Shown: positions 1 through 5,077, counted from the stretch's first letter. The stretch: 6,706 nt of DNA from Clostridia bacterium (GCA_017553025.1 JAFZNF010000198.1:1-6706), one strand, 5' to 3'. Made by a program: numbers and translations. The notes: generated by a model not told the origin, from the letters alone.

Positions 1-60
1 GTCTGAAACTTCTTCGCTTTTAAGTTGCTTATCACGGTATTCCCAAATCTTTTTTATCAT
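1..60 (-). CDS. 5' end of an unidentified gene, cut by the window edge
   Basis: Reading the minus strand from an ATG at 60-58 gives 20 codons beginning MIKKIWEYRDK and remaining open to the window edge. A GGAG Shine-Dalgarno lies 6 nt upstream of this ATG, and a near-consensus sigma-A promoter lies a further 20 nt upstream, so this is very likely a real start. The visible peptide is charged and shows no signal peptide or membrane segment. It is too short for me to assign a family. Confidence 0.6.
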   Translation of the reverse strand, partial: MIKKIWEYRDKQLKSEEVSD

Positions 61-87
61 AGCAAACTCCAAAAATAATTTGACAAT

Positions 88-116
88 ATTATATCATTTA
101 TTTTACTTTTTTTCAA
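88..116 (-). promoter_or_regulatory. sigma-A promoter for the left-edge gene
   Basis: On the minus strand TTGAAA (116-111) is followed after exactly 17 nt by TATAAT (93-88). This is a near-perfect vegetative promoter placed just upstream of the Shine-Dalgarno and ATG of the partial gene at 1-60. Confidence 0.75.
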
Positions 117-132
117 GTATTGTAGCCTTAAT

Positions 133-162
133 GTATAGAAATTGTCATAAAGTGAAATAATA
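133..162 (+). promoter_or_regulatory. candidate sigma-G/sigma-F-type promoter for the Asn/Lys-rich mini-gene
   Basis: GTATA at 133-137 and AATAATA at 156-162 are separated by 18 nt. This fits the forespore sigma-G pattern known from Bacillus (gnATr, 17-18 nt, cATnnTA) with one mismatch, the first base of the -10. A vegetative reading is weaker: TTTCAA at 111-116, 17 nt, TATAGA at 134-139. The call rests on pattern matching to two short boxes in AT-rich DNA and is tentative. Confidence 0.4.
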
Positions 163-190
163 GAAAAAGTAAAGAAAGGAAGTGAGCTCT

Positions 191-301
191 ATGGCAAAGA
201 ACGATAATAAGAATGACAACAAGAACAGCAACCAAAACAGCAATCAAAAGGATACCAACAAAAAGAACGATAATCAAAATTCCAACAAGAAGTGCGACTA
301 A
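191..301 (+). CDS. 36-residue Asn/Lys-rich hydrophilic mini-protein, possibly spore-associated
   Basis: ATG at 191 follows AAAGGA (175-180) at a 10-nt spacing and opens 36 codons ending in TAA. The product has 13 Asn, 8 Lys, 5 Asp, 3 Gln and 3 Ser, no hydrophobic residue after Ala2, and one Cys at position 35. Between residues 4 and 18 Asn occupies every second position, in units such as KND, KNS and QNS. This is disordered, low-complexity protein, not chance ORF composition. A terminator begins right after the stop, so the gene is a monocistronic unit. The bias recalls small Asn/Gln-rich spore proteins of the gamma-SASP kind, and the upstream boxes resemble a sigma-G promoter, but I see no diagnostic family motif. 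It could equally be another small disordered protein. Function unknown. Confidence 0.65.
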   Translation: MAKNDNKNDNKNSNQNSNQKDTNKKNDNQNSNKKCD

Positions 302-329
302 AAAATGCGGCAGGTTTCTGCCGCATTTT
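302..329. terminator. bidirectional intrinsic terminator between the mini-gene and thiT
   Basis: A perfect 12-bp stem (302-313 with 318-329; core ATGCGGCAG / CTGCCGCAT) encloses the loop GTTT. On the minus strand the stem runs into a six-U tract, ending thiT 10 nt after its stop. On the plus strand it starts one base after the mini-gene stop and ends in a shorter U tract. Confidence 0.9.
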
Positions 330-339
330 CATACATATT

Positions 340-852
340 TCAGGCTTTAAACAGCTTTTTGTTAAAAGTATAAAGTACTGTCAAAACTAAGATTACAATT
401 ACGAGCTCAGGGAGCAAATAGCTTCCGTTGTAGACAGCTGAATAAATCCAAGGGCTTTGACCCTCGGGCGCATAGCTTGCAAACAGGAATACGCCGGACA
501 TAAGGGAGAAGAAAAATCTCCCTAAAACGGCAACCGTACTTCCTGAAATTATGCCAAAAGTATTTTTTGGAAAAAATCCTGCAATCCCAAGCACGCCGAA
601 AGCAAAAAGGTAGTCTAAGAATATTGACATAGGGTGATAAATCACTCCGTCAAAGATAATCGATAAAAGTCCGTAAACTGCACCTGCGGAAATGCCCGAG
701 ATTGCTCCTCTGCGAAAGGCAATAAATAAAATAGGTACCATAGCGAGTGACACCGAACCGCCCTGAGGCATTTCCCATAGCCTTATGAAGTGAAATACAG
801 AGGCGAGCGCAATGCTTACGGCAATTTCTGTTAATTTTCTTGTTTTAGCCAA
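340..852 (-). CDS. thiT: ThiT, thiamine-binding S component of an ECF transporter (YuaJ family)
   Basis: ThiT binds thiamine in the membrane and delivers it through a shared ECF module (EcfA, EcfA', EcfT), which is not in this window. The 170-residue product has about six hydrophobic segments, normal for the family. Family hallmarks are visible: LWEMPQGGSVSL at residues 25-36, RRGAISG near 47, HPMSIFLDY at 73-81, the APEGQSPWIYS loop with Trp135, and YNGSYLLPE at 141-149. Trp, Tyr, Asn and Glu residues in these stretches are of the kind that line the thiamine pocket in ThiT. A longer frame begins at a TTG at 861, but the GGAG at 865-862 abuts that codon. The TTG at 852 lies 9 nt from GGAG and gives the natural N terminus MAKTRKL. 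A TPP riboswitch directly upstream independently supports the function. Confidence 0.93.
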   Translation of the reverse strand: MAKTRKLTEIAVSIALASVFHFIRLWEMPQGGSVSLAMVPILFIAFRRGAISGISAGAVYGLLSIIFDGVIYHPMSIFLDYLFAFGVLGIAGFFPKNTFGIISGSTVAVLGRFFFSLMSGVFLFASYAPEGQSPWIYSAVYNGSYLLPELVIVILVLTVLYTFNKKLFKA

Positions 853-878
853 AAAGACCAACTCCTTTAAAAAATACT

Positions 879-903
879 AAAAAAGCATACCCAAAGGATA
901 TGC
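879..903 (-). terminator. riboswitch expression-platform terminator upstream of thiT
   Basis: In the minus-strand RNA, GCAUAUCC (903-896) pairs with GGGUAUGC (892-885) across a UUU loop, giving 8 bp with one U-G pair, followed by six U (884-879). It lies between the TPP aptamer and the thiT Shine-Dalgarno, so it should act as the OFF-state terminator. Its 5' arm can instead pair with the aptamer's GGAUAAUGC (935-927) with one bulged A, a plausible antiterminator when TPP is absent. Confidence 0.8.
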
Positions 904-911
904 AAAAAGGT

Positions 912-997
912 AAAATCCCTACGATGGCATTATCCATATCAGGTTATAGGGTCGGAATTTAAAATTCCCTCTCAGCCTGTTTACAAGCTCCCCTTTT
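912..997 (-). ncRNA. TPP (thiamine pyrophosphate) riboswitch, THI element
   Basis: The minus strand carries the conserved THI-box blocks in order: GGGGAGC, the P2 hairpin closing at CAGGCUGAGAGG, a P3 stem made by GGAAUUU / AAAUUCC, then ACCC, AACCUGAU, GGAUAAUGCC and CGUAGGGA. P1 is AAAA (997-994) with UUUU (915-912). CUGAGA and GGAUAAUGCC contain the pyrimidine- and pyrophosphate-sensing residues of the family. With the downstream hairpin at 879-903 it should terminate transcription of thiT when TPP is plentiful. Confidence 0.97.
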
Positions 998-1015
998 CAG
1001 TATGCAATTTTCTTG

Positions 1016-1044
1016 ATTTTACCGCAGTTTTACTGCTATGTCAA
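1016..1044 (-). promoter_or_regulatory. sigma-A promoter of the TPP riboswitch-thiT unit
   Basis: On the minus strand TTGACA (1044-1039, perfect -35) is followed after 17 nt by TAAAAT (1021-1016). The -35 box overlaps the TGA stop of the sigma-factor gene. The spacer contains the dyad GCAGT-AAA-ACTGC (1036-1024). Transcription would start near 1009, just ahead of the aptamer. Confidence 0.8.
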
Positions 1045-1748
1045 GCGTTTTTGAAATCTTTCTTGATTTTTTCGACAATTTTTTTTTCAGTGCGCGATAC
1101 GGTCATTTGCGACACGCCTAAAAGACTTGCAGTTTCTTTCTGCGTTTTACCTTCAAAAAAACGCATTTTTGAAACAGACTGTTCAAGTTTATCCATTTTT
1201 GATATGCAATAGTCCAAAAAATCACGGTTTTCAATCAGAGCAAAGCCCTCGTCGTCATAGCCTAAAAAATTTGAAACAGGGGCATCGGAAAAAGCCTCAG
1301 CTTCAAGCGATTTCATAAAATTTGTATCGCCCGCAGAGTATGCCTCTTTTAGAGTTTCTTCGGGAATGTCAAGTTTTTTTGAAAGTTCTTCTATGCTAAG
1401 ATTTCCTGATATTTTCTTCTCCGATTCCGCCTTTGTAAGAGCGTCGTAAAGTTTCCTCGGAAGTCGTATGGGGTGGACTTTGTCACGCAGAAAACGCTTA
1501 ATTTCGCCCATAATTGTGGGTGATAAATAAGTTGAAAACTGAACGCCGCGGTCAGGGTCAAAGCGTTCTATTGCAAGCAATAAACCCATACACGCGACCT
1601 GATAAAGGTCTTCAAATTCAACCCCGCACACAAGAGATTTGTAGGCGAGAATTTTTGCGACATATGTGTAACGGCTTGCAAGCTCATCTCTTATTTTTTT
1701 GTCGTGTGTTTTCCTGTACTGGCAAAAAAGCTCATTTTCCGACGTCAC
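1041..1748 (-). CDS. alternative sigma factor of the SigB/SigF/SigG family
   Basis: The 235-residue protein is a group 3 sigma-70 factor that would direct core RNA polymerase to a special promoter set. Region 2 spans roughly residues 20-92, with FEDLYQVACMGLLLAIERFDP and the signature GEIKRFLRDK (81-90), followed by HPIRLPRKL. A region 3 helical segment lies near 100-150 (LSIEELSKKLDIPEETL), and the region 4 helix-turn-helix lies near 201-222 (TQKETASLLGVSQMTVSRTEKKI). The start is GTG at 1748, with GAGGTG 5 nt upstream. This Shine-Dalgarno overlaps the end of the preceding gene, and only 4 nt separate stop and start, so translation is probably coupled. The FLRDK-x-x-x-I-x-x-PR signature resembles SigB, but the usual anti-sigma and anti-anti-sigma genes (rsbV/rsbW or spoIIAA/spoIIAB) are not adjacent, so I do not assign a symbol. 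No terminator separates it from the thiT leader. Confidence 0.93.
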   Translation of the reverse strand: MTSENELFCQYRKTHDKKIRDELASRYTYVAKILAYKSLVCGVEFEDLYQVACMGLLLAIERFDPDRGVQFSTYLSPTIMGEIKRFLRDKVHPIRLPRKLYDALTKAESEKKISGNLSIEELSKKLDIPEETLKEAYSAGDTNFMKSLEAEAFSDAPVSNFLGYDDEGFALIENRDFLDYCISKMDKLEQSVSKMRFFEGKTQKETASLLGVSQMTVSRTEKKIVEKIKKDFKNA

Positions 1749-1752
1749 AGGC

Positions 1753-2391
1753 TCACCTCTTACTTACCAAAAATTTTGCAAACTTTATCCCGTTTTTCTG
1801 ATAGGGCAGTTTCTTCTCACGCTCCGACTTTTTCTCGCGTTCTCTAAGTTTTATAACGCCGACATATAAATCGTCGGTATCAATTCCGATTTCTTTTAAT
1901 ACATCACAATTTTCAAGGCTTATGCAATATCCGTTATAGGAGGGGGCGGAGGTCCAGTTTTCAGCCTTTTCAAAAACATCCTCATTACTCAGGCGGTCTG
2001 CATATTCTTTCGATACCAAAAAAACAAAGGATTCTGTATATCCGCTTTCTACCGAATATTTTGTAAACATTGCCTGTGTGTACTGCGGATCAAGGTTTTC
2101 GCCCATATCAAGAACAGTAACATAGGCTTGATTTTTGCCGTTTTCATTAATGTCATCAATGTTTTTTTCAATCAGTCCGGTAAGAGCAGCTACAGAGCTG
2201 TCAGAAATCTTGTGCTCGGAAATATAATCAATCTGCAAATCATAATTTATCCTGCTTGCACACTCGGTTATCGAGGCTATAAGTACAATCATAAGAAGTA
2301 CACCTAAAATGGTATGCCACTTATAATAATCCCAGAAATATTCCCACCATTCCTTTGTAAAAAGCTTAGGTTTTGTTCCGTATACTTCCAT
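1753..2391 (-). CDS. uncharacterised N-terminally anchored membrane protein, operon partner of the sigma factor
   Basis: The 212-residue protein begins with an ATG at 2391, 6 nt after GGAG. Residues 1-25 are a short cytoplasmic segment rich in aromatics (FTKEWWEYFWDYYKWHT). A single transmembrane helix follows at about 26-45, then an extracytoplasmic domain of about 130 residues with alternating helices and strands (for example AYVTVLDMG near 89-97 and FVFLVSKEYADRL near 122-134). It closes with a very basic tail (KLREREKKSEREKK). I do not recognise a characterised domain. The aromatic K-E-W-x-x-x-W-x-Y-Y-K-W-H-T segment before one helix recalls uncharacterised clostridial membrane proteins, from memory only. 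Its stop is 4 nt from the sigma-factor start, so the two are co-transcribed. A role in sensing or restraining the sigma factor is possible but not shown. The cytoplasmic part is shorter than known anti-sigma domains. Confidence 0.8.
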   Translation of the reverse strand: MEVYGTKPKLFTKEWWEYFWDYYKWHTILGVLLMIVLIASITECASRINYDLQIDYISEHKISDSSVAALTGLIEKNIDDINENGKNQAYVTVLDMGENLDPQYTQAMFTKYSVESGYTESFVFLVSKEYADRLSNEDVFEKAENWTSAPSYNGYCISLENCDVLKEIGIDTDDLYVGVIKLREREKKSEREKKLPYQKNGIKFAKFLVSKR

Positions 2392-2421
2392 TTTAATCTC
2401 CCAAAATAAAAAGATGATTGT

Positions 2422-2450
2422 ATTTTAACATAAAAGACCAAAATAATAAA
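2422..2450 (-). promoter_or_regulatory. candidate extended -10 promoter of the membrane protein-sigma operon
   Basis: On the minus strand TGTTAAAAT (2430-2422) is an extended -10 element (TG-N-TAAAAT). The hexamer 17 nt upstream, TTTATT, is a poor -35. It lies 31 nt before the ATG at 2391 and is the best vegetative candidate in this divergent intergenic region. Confidence 0.45.
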
Positions 2451-2488
2451 GAGTATCTTAATATTTCGGGTTGCATTAAGAATATCTC
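2451..2488. repeat. imperfect inverted repeat in the divergent intergenic region
   Basis: GAGTATCTTAAT (2451-2462) pairs with ATTAAGAATATCTC (2475-2488) through 12 bp with two single-base bulges and a 12-nt centre. It overlaps the -35 box of the plus-strand promoter and abuts the minus-strand promoter, the position expected of an operator, though AT-rich DNA makes chance symmetry easy. Confidence 0.35.
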
Positions 2489-2499
2489 GGTGATATAAT
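2471..2499 (+). promoter_or_regulatory. sigma-A promoter of the patatin remnant
   Basis: TTGCAT (2471-2476), a 17-nt spacer and TATAAT (2494-2499), with TG at 2491-2492 forming an extended -10. This is a strong vegetative promoter that has stayed intact although the gene behind it has lost its core. Confidence 0.75.
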
Positions 2500-2526
2500 C
2501 AACAAAAAGGAGATGTTAAACAGAAA

Positions 2527-2721
2527 ATGAGCAATGGTAAGGATATAAAAACAGCCCTTGTTATGGAGGGCGGAGCGGCATTTGTAATAAGACCGCCCGA
2601 ACCTCTTGGAATTGGCAGAACCGAAAAAAATGCAGATGAGCTTGAGCGTATCTACCAAATAGGAAGACGGGAGGCGATAAGACGTCTCCCGTACCTGAAA
2701 AATTTTTTAATAAACAGCTAA
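2527..2721 (+). pseudogene. patatin-like phospholipase remnant: N and C termini fused, core missing
   Basis: The 64-codon frame joins two recognisable ends of a patatin-like phospholipase. Residues 7-17 (IKTALVMEGGA) match the N-terminal strand and oxyanion glycine loop (ALV-x-EGG) of the family. From residue 19, FVIRPPEPLGIGRTEKNADE and the following ERIYQIGRREA...LPYLKNFL match the C-terminal segment of bacterial YjjU-type patatins. Between them about 200 residues are missing, including the G-x-S-x-G nucleophile and the catalytic Asp, so it cannot be an active lipase. The join is in frame, near codons 17-18 (about 2575-2580). AGGAG (2508-2512) is 14 nt from the ATG, rather far. The promoter is intact and the stop lies 2 nt from the convergent mltG stop. 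It could be a decaying gene, an assembly collapse or, less likely, a retained micropeptide. Confidence 0.72.
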
Positions 2722-2723
2722 TT

Positions 2724-3716
2724 CTATTTTATAGTTGATGTATGCTGTGCAAAGGTTTCGCTGAATATATGCGAGCCGTCATTTTTGCTTGTGTCGGTGT
2801 GGTAGTACAAAAATTTATGCAATGACGGATTTTTTGCCGCAACAATTGACTTTAGTGAAGGACAGCAAATCGGACCTGCAGGCAAGCCGCTGTATTTATA
2901 CGTATTATACTTTGAATCTGTTTTTAGGTCCTTGTTATATATTCTGCTTATATCATATTTTCCGTCCGATACAGCATAGGCAACCGTTGCGTCAATTTGA
3001 AGTTTCATACCCTTTTTAAGGCGGTTTTCGATAACGCCTGCAATAATACTGCGTTCACTGTCAAGTTTTGCCTCGCGTTCTATAAGGGAAGCTTTTGTGA
3101 TTACATCAAAAAGGTCGGATTTTTCAATTCCAAGGCAAGAAATCTGTTTTTGAAACTCTTTTAGCATAGTGTCAATTACTGTTTTGGCACTTGCGTCAGC
3201 GTAGAATTCATAGGTTTCGGGATATAAAAAACCCTGAAGCCTATATTTTATGTCTTTTGAGTGCGGAACTGCGCTCAAAAAGTCATAATCGTAATTTTCT
3301 CTTAGCGCCGCCTCAAATTCCGACTTTGTGCAAAGCCCAAGGCTGATTAGCTTATCTTCAATCATTTCAACGGAATATCCCTCGGGGATTGTAACCGAAA
3401 CGGTGCTCTTTTTTGCACCGTCCTTTGAAAGTGTTTCAAATATGGTGCGGAGAGAGGAGTTTTTGTCCAATTTAAAGTTCCCGTACCGTAGTTTGCCGCG
3501 GTAAGGCGAAAGGTAAAGCCTTGCCAAAAAATAGGATTTGTTATTTATTAGTCCTCTGTCCTTTAAAATTTCCGAAATTTCCGCAGAATTTGCACCCTCG
3601 GGAATGGAAACAGAAACGACGCCTTTTTTAAACAGGCGGACGCACGAATTTGAAGCGATTATTATTAAAACTGCAAGGAACAGTCTTAAAATTAAAACTT
3701 TTTTCTTCTTTTTCAT
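2724..3716 (-). CDS. mltG: MltG, endolytic murein transglycosylase (YceG-like)
   Basis: MltG cleaves nascent glycan strands at the outer face of the membrane and sets peptidoglycan chain length. The 330-residue product has a Lys-rich N terminus and one membrane anchor at about 7-24. It then has LysM-like segments beginning VSIPEG (near 36) and VTIPEG (near 108), and the YceG catalytic domain: LQGFLYPETY at 160-169, ASLIEREA with the catalytic Glu at 213 (matching Glu218 of the E. coli enzyme), VIENRLKKGMKLQIDATVAY, and YNTYKYSGLPAGPI near 270-283. Length is normal. The frame extends upstream to a TTG at 3740, but ATG at 3716 has AGGA 5 nt upstream and begins directly with the signal-anchor, so I choose it. 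The longer start is probably an artefact of the obg frameshift. It follows obg in one operon. No convincing terminator follows. Confidence 0.93.
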   Translation of the reverse strand: MKKKKKVLILRLFLAVLIIIASNSCVRLFKKGVVSVSIPEGANSAEISEILKDRGLINNKSYFLARLYLSPYRGKLRYGNFKLDKNSSLRTIFETLSKDGAKKSTVSVTIPEGYSVEMIEDKLISLGLCTKSEFEAALRENYDYDFLSAVPHSKDIKYRLQGFLYPETYEFYADASAKTVIDTMLKEFQKQISCLGIEKSDLFDVITKASLIEREAKLDSERSIIAGVIENRLKKGMKLQIDATVAYAVSDGKYDISRIYNKDLKTDSKYNTYKYSGLPAGPICCPSLKSIVAAKNPSLHKFLYYHTDTSKNDGSHIFSETFAQHTSTIK

Positions 3717-3736
3717 AATGTTCCTACCATACAAAA

Positions 3737-5002
3737 TCAAATTCCAAATCGCCGATACGCACGGTATCTCCCTCTTTTATACCTTTCAATGAGCGCATCG
3801 ATTACACCGCGGTTTTTTAGCGCACTTTGGAAAAATTGAAGGCTTTCGCTGTCGGAAAAATTAACTCCGGAGCCGACCGCGTTTATCCAACTTCCCGAAA
3901 TCACATAAACGCCGTTATCTATGCTGATTTCAAATCCCTTGTCGGTTTTGTCCGTAAAATCTTCTTCAAATATATCTGTTTCTGGCTCAAATTCCTTTAT
4001 CGGCGGAAGTTTTGAAAGCTCGCCCATTGTAAATTTCATAAGTTCCGAAACACCATTGCCTGACGCCGCAGAAATAGGGAAAACCTTGTATCCGCGGTTT
4101 TGCATTTCAAGAATAAAATCATCATACATTTTTTGGTCTGTAATGATGTCCGTTTTGTTTGCTGCGATAATCTGCGGACGGCTCTCCAAATCCAAGCTGT
4201 ATTTTTTTAATTCGTCATTTATAATATCGAAATCAGAGATGGGATTTCTGCCCTCAATTCCCGAAACATCAACAACGTGGATTAAAAGGCGGGTGCGTTC
4301 AATGTGGCGCAAAAATTCGTGCCCAAGACCTGCGCCGTCGCTTGCGCCTTCAATTATTCCGGGGATATCCGCAAGGACAAAACTCATACCTTCGCCTAGT
4401 GTTACGACACCTAAATTCGGTACAAGAGTAGTAAAATGATAATTTGCGATTTTTGGCGCGGCCTTTGTTGTGACTGAAAGCAGTGTGGATTTTCCTACGT
4501 TAGGAAATCCTAAAAGCCCTACATCTGCGAGCAGTTTAAGCTCAAGAACAATTTCTCTTTCAACACCTTTTTGCCCGTTCTTTGCAAAATTGGGGGTCTG
4601 GCGTGTCGGGGTGGCAAAATGCGCGTTTCCCCAGCCGCCGTTTCCGCCTTTTGCAAGACAGACGTCCTTTTTTGTGTCGCAAATATCGGCCAAAATTTTT
4701 CCGCTTAAAGCGTCACGGATAACCGTGCCTTTCGGCACTTTTATAATGGTATCGGCTCCGTTTTTGCCGTTCATATGCTTGCCCATACCGCTTTGACCGT
4801 TTTCGGCGGTATATTTTCTCTTGTATTTAAAATCCATAAGCGTTGTTAGGGCTTCGTCGGCACGAAAAAGTATATTTCCGCCTTTTCCGCCGTCGCCGCC
4901 GTCAGGACCGCCTGCTGCAACATATTTCTCGCGGTGGAATGCAATAGCACCGTTTCCGCCGTTTCCTGCCTTTATAAAAATTTTTGCTTTATCGGTAAAC
5001 AT
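3737..5002 (-). CDS. obgE: Obg (CgtA) GTPase with a frameshifted C-terminal OCT domain
   Basis: Obg is a ribosome-associated GTPase acting in 50S assembly and stress signalling. The glycine-rich Obg fold covers residues 1-158 (KAGNGGNGAIAFHREK, GGPDGGDGGKGGN). The GTPase domain has G1 GFPNVGKS at 165-172, switch YHFTTL near 198, G3 DIPG at 212-215, G4 NKTD at 282-285 and G5 SAA at 321. The OCT domain runs from about 357. After IDALIE (401-406) the frame ends RYKRGRYRAYRRFGI, unlike the family. Another frame from 3781 reads IKEGDTVRIGDLEFDFVW and stops at 3724-3726, which is the canonical end; a 2-nt loss near 3780-3787 explains it. The start is ATG at 5002 with AGGAG 8 nt upstream; the longer frame to 5044 would add a non-homologous hydrophobic leader. 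Repaired length would be about 426 residues, normal for Obg. rplU/rpmA, its common neighbours in Firmicutes, are absent. Confidence 0.95.
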   Translation of the reverse strand: MFTDKAKIFIKAGNGGNGAIAFHREKYVAAGGPDGGDGGKGGNILFRADEALTTLMDFKYKRKYTAENGQSGMGKHMNGKNGADTIIKVPKGTVIRDALSGKILADICDTKKDVCLAKGGNGGWGNAHFATPTRQTPNFAKNGQKGVEREIVLELKLLADVGLLGFPNVGKSTLLSVTTKAAPKIANYHFTTLVPNLGVVTLGEGMSFVLADIPGIIEGASDGAGLGHEFLRHIERTRLLIHVVDVSGIEGRNPISDFDIINDELKKYSLDLESRPQIIAANKTDIITDQKMYDDFILEMQNRGYKVFPISAASGNGVSELMKFTMGELSKLPPIKEFEPETDIFEEDFTDKTDKGFEISIDNGVYVISGSWINAVGSGVNFSDSESLQFFQSALKNRGVIDALIERYKRGRYRAYRRFGI

Positions 5003-5034
5003 AAAGAAAACTCCTAAAATCAAAATATGCTTGT

Positions 5035-5063
5035 ATTTTATCACATTTTATAATGTTTGTAAA
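5035..5063 (-). promoter_or_regulatory. sigma-A promoter of the obg-mltG operon
   Basis: On the minus strand TTTACA (5063-5058), a 17-nt spacer and TAAAAT (5040-5035), the latter preceded by TGA to form an extended -10. The Shine-Dalgarno and ATG of obg follow about 20-35 nt downstream. Confidence 0.75.
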
Positions 5064-5067
5064 CATT
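5052..5067. promoter_or_regulatory. palindrome over the obg -35 box, candidate operator
   Basis: AATGTTT-GT-AAACATT is a perfect 7-2-7 dyad. It covers the complete -35 hexamer (5058-5063) of the obg promoter. Position and symmetry suit a dimeric repressor site, but I cannot name the regulator. Confidence 0.4.
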
Positions 5068-5077
5068 TACTTTCCTT

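Noticed and set aside
23..61. CRISPR, tRNA, rRNA or insertion sequence features anywhere in the window
   Set aside because: No regularly spaced repeats, cloverleaf-like segments, rRNA blocks, transposase motifs or target duplications were seen on either strand by reading.
2513..2530. Five-codon upstream ORF (MLNRK) overlapping the patatin ATG
   Set aside because: Its ATG directly abuts the AGGAG, leaving no spacing for initiation.
2476..2658. 60-codon minus-strand frame opposite the patatin remnant
   Set aside because: It is antisense to recognisable patatin codons and has no ribosome binding site or family resemblance.
2667..2692. 10-bp hairpin (ACGGGAGGCG / CGTCTCCCGT) as a terminator for the convergent genes
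   Set aside because: It lies inside the patatin remnant's coding sequence. The T run on the plus strand begins about 10 nt after the stem and there is no T run on the minus side, so it is not a canonical intrinsic terminator, though it may weakly affect both RNAs.
3717..3740. TTG start for mltG at 3740 overlapping the obg stop
   Set aside because: It lacks a strong Shine-Dalgarno and adds eight residues ahead of the lysine-rich signal-anchor. ATG at 3716 has AGGA at good spacing, and the overlap disappears once the obg frameshift is corrected.
3775..3790. Programmed +1 frameshift in obg
   Set aside because: Skipping the A at 3784 would reach the correct frame but omit the residue usually found between E and G. 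There is no in-frame stop or classic slippery site, so a 2-nt deletion or sequencing error is simpler.
3921..4439. 172-codon plus-strand open frame inside obg, and other long antisense frames at 4470-4796 and 4821-5123
   Set aside because: They lie antisense to conserved Obg codons and their Ser/Pro-rich products mirror the Gly/Asn-rich coding strand. No Shine-Dalgarno or homology supports them.
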